NCBI GenBank assembly: GCA_900319345.1
Contig: ONNZ01000016.1
Coordinates: 1 to 50,192 of the forward strand
Origin: an uncultured Eubacteriales bacterium
GTDB taxonomy: Bacteria; Bacillota; Clostridia; Christensenellales; CAG-138
DNA length: 50,192 nucleotides
Direction of reading: 5' to 3'
Position numbers and translations under genes: made by a program. Shown here piece after piece: positions 39,854-46,673 of the stretch (the stretch's first letter is position 1; every line of letters begins with the position of its first letter). The notes below the pieces were generated by a model, which worked only from the letters and a program-made list of their open reading frames with translations, searched no databases and was not told the origin of the DNA.

Positions 39854-40375
39854 ATGGATCGGATCACGTCAAAGATAGAAAGCATACTGTTCGTGGCCGG
39901 GGAGCCGGTGCTGTTGAGCGAGCTCTGCCGGGGCCTGGAGCTCACGGAAGGGGAGCTGAAGCAGAAGCTCTTCGAGCTGCAGCTCTCCTACGAGGCAGAG
40001 GATCGGGGCCTTCGGCTCTTCACCACGGCGGACACCGTGCAGCTTACCACCGCGGCGGAGAACGCCGACGCCGTGGAGGCGGTGCTGAACCCCACCCAGC
40101 AGCGGAGCCTCTCTACCTCCGTGCTGGAGACCCTGGCCATCGTGGCCTACCGGCAGCCCGTGACCCGGGGCGAGATCGAGGAGGTCCGGGGCGTCCGCTG
40201 CGAGTACGCGGTGGAGCGGCTGTTGAAGCTGGGCCTTATCGCCGTCTCCGGCCGCAAGGACGTGCCCGGCCGGCCCATGCTGCTGGTGACCACGGACACC
40301 TTCCTGCATAAGTTCAACCTGACCAGCCTTAGTGAGCTCCCCCAGCTCCCTCAGGAACTGTTCGAAACCGTCTAA
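39854..40375 (+). CDS. scpB: Segregation and condensation protein B
   Basis: The 173-residue protein begins MDRITSKIESILFVAGEPVLLSELCRGL and has the tandem winged helices of ScpB, with ETLAIVAYRQPVTRGEIEEVRGVRCEYAVERL in the second. It stabilises the SMC-ScpA complex. The ribosome site is weak and distant (AAGGAA about 15 nt upstream). It follows scpA by 83 nt, filled by repeat copy 1. Confidence 0.96.
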   Translation: MDRITSKIESILFVAGEPVLLSELCRGLELTEGELKQKLFELQLSYEAEDRGLRLFTTADTVQLTTAAENADAVEAVLNPTQQRSLSTSVLETLAIVAYRQPVTRGEIEEVRGVRCEYAVERLLKLGLIAVSGRKDVPGRPMLLVTTDTFLHKFNLTSLSELPQLPQELFETV

Positions 40376-40382
40376 ATAATTG

Positions 40383-40411
40383 TTGACAATTCCAACTGCA
40401 TAGGGTATACT
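40383..40411 (+). promoter_or_regulatory. ylxM-ffh promoter
   Basis: TTGACA (40383-40388), 17-nt spacer, TATACT (40406-40411), 7 nt after the scpB stop. Confidence 0.88.
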
Positions 40412-40416
40412 ACGTA

Positions 40417-40449
40417 GGCTGTAAAGTAAAAATACTTTACAGCCTTTTA
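40417..40449 (+). promoter_or_regulatory. 5'-terminal hairpin of the ylxM-ffh transcript
   Basis: GGCTGTAAAGTA (40417-40428) pairs perfectly with 40433-40444, loop AAAA, then TTTTATT. The expected transcription start (about 40418) lies on the first stem base. It could be a transcript-end stabiliser or a start-proximal terminator. Confidence 0.75.
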
Positions 40450-40460
40450 TTGAGGTGCGC

Positions 40461-40805
40461 ATGGATAAACTGATCGAGCTGGGCGAGCTTTTGGACTGGT
40501 ACGGCCTCCTGCTGACGGAAAAGCAGCGGGAGATCATGGCCCAGTACGCCAACGAAAACTGCTCCCTCTCCGAGATCGCCGAACGGGAGGGCATCTCCCG
40601 CCAGGGGGTCCGGGACACGCTGAAGCGGGCCGAGGAGCAGCTGCGGGGGTACGAGAAGACGTTGAAGCTGGTGGAGAAGTTCAACCGCCAGGAGAAGCTC
40701 ATGGCCGCCATGCGGCTGCTGGTGAAGGAGAGCCACGTCACGGACCGGGAGAAGGAGCTGCTGCAGCAGGGCCTGGACACGGTGGAAAGCGTTTGGGAAG
40801 AATAG
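40461..40805 (+). CDS. ylxM: YlxM/p13-like DNA-binding protein
   Basis: The 114-residue protein has the YlxM signature: a sigma-70-region-4-like helix-turn-helix (LTEKQREIMAQYANENCSLSEIAEREGISRQGVRDTLKRAEE in outline). It is always linked to ffh and was reported to stimulate SRP. ATG 40461 follows GAGGTG at 4 nt; ffh follows after repeat copy 2. Confidence 0.93.
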   Translation: MDKLIELGELLDWYGLLLTEKQREIMAQYANENCSLSEIAEREGISRQGVRDTLKRAEEQLRGYEKTLKLVEKFNRQEKLMAAMRLLVKESHVTDREKELLQQGLDTVESVWEE

Positions 40806-40894
40806 TTTGAAAAACTGCGTTTTTCAACTATGTGCAGTGTTTGCCTTTGCTGCGGAATGGCGCAGCAATTTCGCAAGCGAAACCGGCAAAACTG
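40803..40894 (+). repeat. Structured repeat element, copy 2
   Basis: A stem (TAGTT-t-GAAAAAC at 40803-40815 with 40819-40830) starting on the ylxM stop codon is followed by P1 CAGTgTTTGCC (40835-40845) with GGCAAAACTG (40885-40894), P2 GCTGCG/CGCAGC (40849-40854 with 40861-40866) and P3 TTTCG-CAAG-CGAAA. The outermost P1 pair is C-G here and T-A in copy 1, so pairing is preserved. Confidence 0.8.
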
Positions 40895-40915
40895 CCGGGA
40901 AAGGAAGCAGAGTAA

Positions 40916-42250
40916 ATGGCATTTGAGGGCATTTCCGGAGGTCTTCAGAACATCTTCAAAAAGCTGACGGGCCGCGGGCGCCTGTCCGAAAAGGACGTGA
41001 AGGACGCCATGCGGGAGATCCGTCTGGTCCTTTTGGAGGCGGACGTGAACTACCTGGTGGTGAAGGACTTCGTGAAGAAGGTCACCGAACGGGCCGTAGG
41101 CGCGGACGTGCTGGAGAGCCTGACCCCGGGCCAGCAGATCATCAAGATCGTCAACGAAGAGATGACGGCCCTCATGGGCGCCACCAACGCCAAGCTGGAT
41201 TTCGGCTCCACCAAGCCCGCCATCATCCTCATGGCCGGCCTTCAGGGCGCGGGCAAGACCACCATGTGCGGGAAGCTCGCTATGCTCCTCAAGAAGCAGT
41301 ACGGCAAGAACCCGCTCTTGTGCGCCTGCGACGTGTACCGGCCCGCCGCCATCGACCAGCTGAAGATCGTGGGGGAGAAGACCGGGGTGCCCGTCTTCGA
41401 GAAGGGCCAGATCGACCCGGTGAAGATCGCTTCGGAGGCCGTGGAGTACGCTCGTCGCAATTTCTACGACGTGCTCATCGTGGACACCGCGGGCCGCCTC
41501 CATGTGGACGAGGACATGATGGCCGAGCTCAAAAAGCTCCGGGACCTGCTGAACCCCGCCGAGGTGCTGCTGGTCATCGACGCCATGACCGGTCAGGACG
41601 CGGTGAACGCGGCCAAGGCCTTCCACGAGGCGGTGCCCCTCACCGGCGTGATCCTGACCAAGCTGGACGGCGACACCCGGGGCGGCGCGGCCCTGTCCGT
41701 GAAGGCGGTCACCGGCAAGCCAATCAAGTTCGCGGGCACCGGCGAGAAGCTGACGGACATCGAGCCCTTCCATCCGGACCGGATGGCCTCCCGCATTTTG
41801 GGCATGGGCGACGTGCTGACCCTCATCGAGAAGGCCCAGCAGGCCTTCGACGAGAAGAAGGCCGCCGAGATGGAGAAGAAGATGCGGACCGCGTCCTTCG
41901 ATCTCAACGACTTCCTCGACCAGATGGAGCAGATGCAGAACATGGGCTCCATGGAGGACATGCTCAAGATGATCCCCGGGGCGTCGAAGCTGGGGAACGT
42001 GCAGGTGGACGAGAAGCAGCTCGCCAGGACCAAGGCCATCATCCAGTCCATGACCAAAGCGGAGCGGGCGAACCCGGACCTGTTGAACGCCAGCCGGAGG
42101 AAGCGCATCGCCAAGGGCAGCGGCACCAGCGTCCAGGAGGTGAACCGGCTCATGAACCAGTTCAACCAGAGCCGCCAGCTCATGAAGCAGATGACCAACA
42201 AGAAGTTTCTGAAGCGGGCCGGCCGAGGCGGCTTCCCCTTCGGATTCTGA
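40916..42250 (+). CDS. ffh: Signal recognition particle protein Ffh
   Basis: The 444-residue GTPase has the N domain, G1 GLQGAGKTTMCGKL, G3 DTAGRLHVDEDM, G4 TKLDGDTRGGAAL and a methionine-rich M domain (MEQMQNMGSMEDMLKMIPG) with a KRIAKGSGTSVQEVNRL RNA-binding motif. It targets nascent membrane proteins with SRP RNA and FtsY. AAAGGAAG precedes the ATG. Second gene of the ylxM operon. Confidence 0.98.
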   Translation: MAFEGISGGLQNIFKKLTGRGRLSEKDVKDAMREIRLVLLEADVNYLVVKDFVKKVTERAVGADVLESLTPGQQIIKIVNEEMTALMGATNAKLDFGSTKPAIILMAGLQGAGKTTMCGKLAMLLKKQYGKNPLLCACDVYRPAAIDQLKIVGEKTGVPVFEKGQIDPVKIASEAVEYARRNFYDVLIVDTAGRLHVDEDMMAELKKLRDLLNPAEVLLVIDAMTGQDAVNAAKAFHEAVPLTGVILTKLDGDTRGGAALSVKAVTGKPIKFAGTGEKLTDIEPFHPDRMASRILGMGDVLTLIEKAQQAFDEKKAAEMEKKMRTASFDLNDFLDQMEQMQNMGSMEDMLKMIPGASKLGNVQVDEKQLARTKAIIQSMTKAERANPDLLNASRRKRIAKGSGTSVQEVNRLMNQFNQSRQLMKQMTNKKFLKRAGRGGFPFGF

Positions 42251-42257
42251 GAACAGA

Positions 42258-42280
42258 AAAAATGGGGACGACCCGTTTTT
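42258..42280 (+). terminator. Weak hairpin between ffh and rpsP
   Basis: AAAAATGGG (42258-42266) pairs with CCCGTTTTT (42272-42280), one T-G, 5-nt loop. It could attenuate read-through from ffh into rpsP. Confidence 0.5.
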
Positions 42281-42322
42281 CATACATCAAATAAGAAACA
42301 TAAAACAAGGAGAAAACAAACA

Positions 42323-42565
42323 ATGCTGAAGATCAGACTGCGCCGCATGGGCGCCAAGAAAGCCCCCTTCTACCGTATCATCGTGGCCGACTCCCGCGCG
42401 CCCCGCAACGGCGCCTTCGTGGAGGAGCTGGGTTACTACAATCCCGGCACCGAGCCTGTGGAGCTGAAGGTCGACAACGAGAAGGCCGCCGCCTGGATGA
42501 AGAACGGCGCCCAGCCCACCGACACCGTCCGCGCCCTGCTCAAGAAGTCCGGCGCCATCGAGTAA
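42323..42565 (+). CDS. rpsP: 30S ribosomal protein S16
   Basis: The 80-residue protein begins [30 protein letters not shown], a textbook S16. AAGGAG precedes the ATG. It leads the rpsP-khpA-rimM-trmD cluster. Confidence 0.98.
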   Translation: MLKIRLRRMGAKKAPFYRIIVADSRAPRNGAFVEELGYYNPGTEPVELKVDNEKAAAWMKNGAQPTDTVRALLKKSGAIE

Positions 42566-42568
42566 GCC

Positions 42569-42796
42569 ATGGACCAGCTGGTACTGTTTATCGCGAAGAG
42601 CCTGGTGGACCAGCCCGACGCCGTGAAGGTGGAGATGCGGGAGGATGACGACGCCTTCGTCATCGAGCTCTCCGTGGACCCCTCCGATGTGGGCAAGGTC
42701 ATCGGCAAGCAGGGCCGCATCGCCAAGGCCATCCGCACCATCGTGAAGGCGGCCTCCGTGGACGCCCCCAAGAAGTACGTGGTGGACATCCTGTGA
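42569..42796 (+). CDS. khpA: KH-domain RNA-binding protein KhpA
   Basis: The 75-residue protein has a single KH domain with the GxxG loop VIGKQGRIAKAIRTI. KhpA pairs with KhpB in RNA binding and cell-size control. It starts 3 nt after the S16 stop. Confidence 0.94.
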   Translation: MDQLVLFIAKSLVDQPDAVKVEMREDDDAFVIELSVDPSDVGKVIGKQGRIAKAIRTIVKAASVDAPKKYVVDIL

Positions 42797-43308
42797 CGGA
42801 ATACCTGCGCGTCGGGTTCATCGCCCGGCCTCACGGCCTCAAGGGGGCCGTCAAGCTGGACCCCCTGACCGACGATGTGACCCGGTTCAAAGGCATGCAG
42901 GAAGCGTATCTCGAGCTGCACGGGGACCATGTCCCTGTGCGGCTTTCTGTGCTTTCCGTCCGGCCGGACGCGGTGGTGGTGCACCTCGATGGCTACGAGA
43001 CCGTGGAGGACGCCCAGACCCTGCGGGGCGGGTTCCTTTGCGTCGACCGGGCCCACGCAGCCCAGCTGCCGGAGTACACCTACTTCATCGCGGATTTGAT
43101 CGGCCTTTCCGTCTCCGACACGGAGGGGAAGGCCTACGGCAAGGTGACGGACGTGCTGTCCACCGGCGCCAACGACGTGTACGTGATCGACGGCGGCAAG
43201 CTCATGGTCCCCGCCCTCAAGAAGGTCATCGAACGGGTGGACGTAGCGGGCGGCCAGATGGTGTTCAAGGCGGACGTATTGCGGGAGGTGGGTCTCTTTG
43301 CGGATTGA
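42793..43308 (+). CDS. rimM: Ribosome maturation factor RimM
   Basis: The 171-residue protein begins MTEYLRVGFIARPHGLKGAVKL and has the PRC-barrel (FIADLIGLSVSDTEG) and final KVIERVDVAGGQMVF. It assists 30S assembly near S19. GTG start overlaps the khpA stop by 4 nt. Confidence 0.95.
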   Translation: MTEYLRVGFIARPHGLKGAVKLDPLTDDVTRFKGMQEAYLELHGDHVPVRLSVLSVRPDAVVVHLDGYETVEDAQTLRGGFLCVDRAHAAQLPEYTYFIADLIGLSVSDTEGKAYGKVTDVLSTGANDVYVIDGGKLMVPALKKVIERVDVAGGQMVFKADVLREVGLFAD

Positions 43309-43999
43309 CATCCTGACCCTGTTCCCGGAGATGTTCGCCGGGCCCTTCTCGGAGTCCATGCTGGGCCGGGCCCAGGAGAACGGGCTCCTGTCCATCGCCA
43401 TCCACGACATCCGCGATTGGGCCGACAACAAGCACAGCAAGGCTGACGACTATCCCTTCGGCGGTGGGGCGGGCCTCGTCATGATGGCTCAGCCCATCTT
43501 CGACGCCGTGGAAGCAGTGGACCCCGCCCATGAAGCCCATCGGGTCCTGCTGACCCCCCGGGGAAAGCTCCTGACCACGGCCCGAGCCCGGGAACTGGCC
43601 CGATGCCCCCGGCTGCTGCTCCTGTGCGGCCACTACGAGGGGGTGGACGAGCGGGTCATGGCCCTGATGGACGAGGAAGTGTCCATCGGCGACTACATCC
43701 TCACCGGCGGTGAACTGCCCGCCATGGTGCTCACCGACTGCGTGAGCCGCTTCGTGCCCGGCGTGTTGGGCAAGGGCGAGAGCGCGGAGGAGGAGAGCTT
43801 CACGAGGAGCCTCTTAGAGTACCCCCAGTACACCCGGCCCGCCGACTTTCGGGGCATGGCCGTGCCGGAGGTGCTGCTTTCCGGCCACGCGGCCAACATC
43901 GAGAAATGGCGGCACGAGCAAGCCCTCATGAAGACTAGGGAGAACCGGCCGGAGCTTCTCGGCACCTTCGGAAAATACTACGAAAATAAGGGAAAATAG
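43298..43999 (+). CDS. trmD: tRNA (guanine-37-N1)-methyltransferase
   Basis: The 233-residue SPOUT enzyme begins MRIDILTLFPEMFAGPFSESMLGRA and contains LLLLCGHYEGVDERVM and IGDYILTGGELPAMVL. It methylates G37 in tRNAs with G36, preventing frameshifts. TTG start at 43298 overlaps rimM by 11 nt and has GGGAGGTGGG upstream. Confidence 0.98.
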   Translation: MRIDILTLFPEMFAGPFSESMLGRAQENGLLSIAIHDIRDWADNKHSKADDYPFGGGAGLVMMAQPIFDAVEAVDPAHEAHRVLLTPRGKLLTTARARELARCPRLLLLCGHYEGVDERVMALMDEEVSIGDYILTGGELPAMVLTDCVSRFVPGVLGKGESAEEESFTRSLLEYPQYTRPADFRGMAVPEVLLSGHAANIEKWRHEQALMKTRENRPELLGTFGKYYENKGK

Positions 44000-44002
44000 G
44001 GC

Positions 44003-44031
44003 TTGCATTCCCAAATCATCCATGCTATAAT
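44003..44031 (+). promoter_or_regulatory. rplS promoter
   Basis: TTGCAT (44003-44008), 17-nt spacer, TATAAT (44026-44031), starting 4 nt after the trmD stop. It gives a leader of about 90 nt before rplS, which is long enough for L19 autoregulation, but no specific fold is assigned. Confidence 0.82.
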
Positions 44032-44127
44032 ACGCCCGTTGCGGCAATGGACGGTCCACTGTCATGCTTTTTGCGGTCATGAACGCCCGTATCGCTCAAA
44101 GGAATTGAACGAGAGGAGAAAATCAAA

Positions 44128-44481
44128 ATGTCCGACATCATCAAGGAATTGGAAAAAGAACAGCTGCGTACCGACCTGCCTGAGCTGGAGATCGGCGATC
44201 AGGTCCGGGTGTACGTGAAGGTCGTGGAAGGCACCCACGAGCGTCTGCAGAACTTCGAAGGCATCGTCATCAAGATGGAGGGCGGCGGCATCCGCAAGTC
44301 CTTCACCGTCCGCCGTATCTCCTACGGCGTGGGCGTGGAGCGCACCTTCCCCTATCACAGCCCCCGCATCGGCCGCATCGAGGTGGTCCGTCACGGCGTC
44401 GTCCGCCGGGCGAAGCTCTACTACCTCCGCGAGCGTTCCGGCAAGGCTGCCAAGATCCGCGAGCGCATCGTCACCAAATAA
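44128..44481 (+). CDS. rplS: 50S ribosomal protein L19
   Basis: The 117-residue protein has [27 protein letters not shown] and the [18 protein letters not shown] end, typical L19 at the subunit interface. AGAGGAG precedes the ATG, and a strong terminator follows. Confidence 0.98.
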   Translation: MSDIIKELEKEQLRTDLPELEIGDQVRVYVKVVEGTHERLQNFEGIVIKMEGGGIRKSFTVRRISYGVGVERTFPYHSPRIGRIEVVRHGVVRRAKLYYLRERSGKAAKIRERIVTK

Positions 44482-44491
44482 GGAACCAACG

Positions 44492-44516
44492 AGCCCCGGT
44501 CAGCGGGGCTTTTTTG
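44492..44516 (+). terminator. rplS terminator
   Basis: AGCCCCG (44492-44498), GTCAG loop, CGGGGCT (44504-44510), then TTTTT. Confidence 0.9.
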
Positions 44517-44535
44517 TTTATTGAAAGGATAGACA

Positions 44536-45384
44536 ATGATCATCCAATGGTACCCGGGGCACATGGCCAAGGCCAAGCGCATGCTCCAGGAAAACTTGAA
44601 ACTGGTGGACGCGGTGCTGGAGATCGTGGACGCCCGGGCCCCCGAGGCTTCCCGGAACCCAGACTTCGACGCCCTGTTCACCAACAAGACCAGGCTGATC
44701 CTCCTCAACAAGGCGGACCTTGCGGACGAAGCTATGACCCGCCGGTTCGTGGAGTATTACAAGGGCCGGGGCTTTTTGGCCGCGCCCATGGTCTCCACCG
44801 GGGCCGCCGGGAAGAAGCAGGCCGTGTCCCTCATGGAGCGGGCCGTGGCCGACAAGGTCAAACGCATGGAGGAGAAGGGGGTCAAGAAGACCGTCCGGAT
44901 CATGGTGGTGGGCATCCCCAACGTGGGCAAATCCACCTTCATCAACCGGATCGCGGGGGAGAACCGGGCAAAGACCGGCGACACCCCCGGCGTCACCCGG
45001 TCGAAGCAGTGGGTGAAGGTCAACGCCTATCTGGAGCTCATGGACAGCCCCGGCCTCCTCTGGCCCAAGCTGGAGGACCAGGACAAGGCCCTGTCGCTAG
45101 CGTTCCTGGGCTCCATCAACGACGACATCCTGGACGGGGAGGAGCTGGCCCAGAAGCTCCTGGTCCGGCTCCGGGAGCTGGCGCCCCAGGCTTTGACGGA
45201 ACGATATAAGAAGATCACCGCCGACACCCCCGAAAACGAGCTGTTGGAAGCGGTGGCGAGAAGCCGGGGCTTCCTCCTGTCCGGCGGCGTGTTGGATACA
45301 GAGCGTGCTTCTCGTATCGTCCTGGACGAGTTCCGGGGCGGGAAGATAGCGAAAGTCACCCTGGACACCGTCCCGGAGGCATAG
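44536..45384 (+). CDS. rbgA: Ribosome biogenesis GTPase YlqF/RbgA
   Basis: The 282-residue protein is a circularly permuted GTPase: G4 LNKADLAD comes first, then G1 GIPNVGKSTF, G3 DSPGLLWPK. It is needed for late 50S assembly. It begins MIIQWYPGHMAKAKRML, as is typical. rnhB follows 3 nt later. Confidence 0.96.
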   Translation: MIIQWYPGHMAKAKRMLQENLKLVDAVLEIVDARAPEASRNPDFDALFTNKTRLILLNKADLADEAMTRRFVEYYKGRGFLAAPMVSTGAAGKKQAVSLMERAVADKVKRMEEKGVKKTVRIMVVGIPNVGKSTFINRIAGENRAKTGDTPGVTRSKQWVKVNAYLELMDSPGLLWPKLEDQDKALSLAFLGSINDDILDGEELAQKLLVRLRELAPQALTERYKKITADTPENELLEAVARSRGFLLSGGVLDTERASRIVLDEFRGGKIAKVTLDTVPEA

Positions 45385-45387
45385 GCC

Positions 45388-46017
45388 ATGAAGGTCAGTG
45401 AAAAGGAGCTCCTGCGCCTTACGGAGCTCTCCAAAATCGATAAAACCTATTGGGACCAGGGACTGATCCTTGCCGGCATGGACGAGGTGGGCCGAGGCCC
45501 CCTGGCCGGGCCGGTGGTGGTGGGCTGCGTGGTCATGCCCCCGGAACCCCTGCTCCCCTACGTCAACGATTCCAAAAAGCTCTCCGAGAAGCGCCGGGAA
45601 GCCCTCTACGAGCAGATCCTAGCCACGTCCCTGGCCCATTCGACCGCCTGGGTGGGGCCGGAGGTCATCGACGAGATCAACATCCTGGAGGCCACCAAGC
45701 GGGGCTTCGCGGAGGCGTTTTCCAAGATCGGCCTGCCCGTCACCGACGTGCTCATCGACGCCCTGCGGGGCCTGGACATCCCCGCCCGGCAGCATCCCCT
45801 GATCCACGGGGACGCCCTCACCTACTCCATCGGCGCGGCGTCGATCCTCGCTAAGGTGGCCCGGGACCGGTACATGATCGAGCAGGATGCCCTCTATCCC
45901 CAATACGGCTTCGCCCGGAACAAGGGCTACGGCACGGCGGAGCATATCGCCGCCCTGAGGGAGTACGGCCCTTGTCCCATCCATCGCCGGAGCTTCATCG
46001 GCCACTTCGTCCCATGA
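45388..46017 (+). CDS. rnhB: Ribonuclease HII
   Basis: The 209-residue enzyme has AGMDEVGRGPLAGPVV (first Asp-Glu), the catalytic Asp in VLIDALRG and SIGAASILAKVARDRYM. It removes ribonucleotides from DNA. It overlaps yraN by 4 nt (ATGA). Confidence 0.97.
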   Translation: MKVSEKELLRLTELSKIDKTYWDQGLILAGMDEVGRGPLAGPVVVGCVVMPPEPLLPYVNDSKKLSEKRREALYEQILATSLAHSTAWVGPEVIDEINILEATKRGFAEAFSKIGLPVTDVLIDALRGLDIPARQHPLIHGDALTYSIGAASILAKVARDRYMIEQDALYPQYGFARNKGYGTAEHIAALREYGPCPIHRRSFIGHFVP

Positions 46018-46355
46018 ACGCGGGCAGGTGGGGGGAACGGCTGGCCGCCGGGTATCTCTTTTTCCACGGCTGCCGCATACTGGATCGGAACTGGCGCTAC
46101 GGCCCCTACGAGATCGACATCGTGGCCCGGGAGCGCCGGACTGGCGTCCTCGTCTTCGTAGAGGTCAAGACCCGGTCCTCCACGGACCACGGCCTGCCCC
46201 GGGACGCCGTGACGCCGAAAAAGCAGCTCTTTCTCACCCGGGCTGCCCAGGGATACCTGAAGGCCCACCGGGCCCCGGACGCCCGCACCCGCTTCGACGT
46301 GGTGGAGGTCTACACCCGCCCCCTGCGCGTCGTCCATATCCCCAGCGCCTTTTAG
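46014..46355 (+). CDS. YraN family (UPF0102) endonuclease-like protein
   Basis: The 113-residue protein has the nuclease-fold motif YEIDIVARERRTGVLVFVEVKTR (Asp, Glu and Lys of a PD-(D/E)XK core) and begins GRWGERLAAGYL. The family is almost always next to rnhB; its role in nucleic-acid processing is not settled. Confidence 0.93.
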   Translation: MNAGRWGERLAAGYLFFHGCRILDRNWRYGPYEIDIVARERRTGVLVFVEVKTRSSTDHGLPRDAVTPKKQLFLTRAAQGYLKAHRAPDARTRFDVVEVYTRPLRVVHIPSAF

Positions 46356-46673
46356 CAAACCATAGCGAACTATAGCAAGGGATAGCCTGGCCATGCCCGA
46401 TATGGCCTGGCCATTTTTCCTATGGCAAACATGGCCAAGACAAAGACAAGGAAAAAGACAAAGAAAAGGACAAGGACAAAGACGAGGACAAAGACTTTCT
46501 CTCTCTTCGGCTGCGCCGGGGGAGAGAGAAAAAAGCCCCCCTTCGGCGGATGGATGCTGTCGTATCCTCGCACAATGTGAACCCTTTTTGACAATGGATT
46601 GCAATATGCAGGGCCTTTGTGCTATCATACATATGAGGAAATATATCCCTGTGAAGGGATCGGAGGATAGTTC
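46356..46673. repeat. Intergenic tract with hexamer tandem repeat and hairpins
   Basis: No convincing gene is seen in these 318 nt. A stem GGCCAT/ATGGCC (46389-46407) lies after yraN. Nine consecutive GACAAR-type hexamers plus GAC occupy 46439-46495. A 16-bp hairpin with CT/GA-rich arms follows (46496-46531, loop TGC). The promoter of the next gene starts at 46599. A 49-codon frame from ATG 46431 crosses the repeat but lacks a ribosome site. Confidence 0.7.
46599..46628 (+). promoter_or_regulatory. Promoter of the membrane glycosyltransferase gene
   Basis: TTGCAA (46599-46604), 18-nt spacer, TATCAT (46623-46628). A second TTGACA (46589-46594) is too far from it to pair. Confidence 0.6.

Noticed and set aside
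44032-44127. Known L19 leader structure before rplS
   Set aside because: The leader is long enough, but only a short TGGAC/TCCA hairpin is visible; it is not specific enough to assign.
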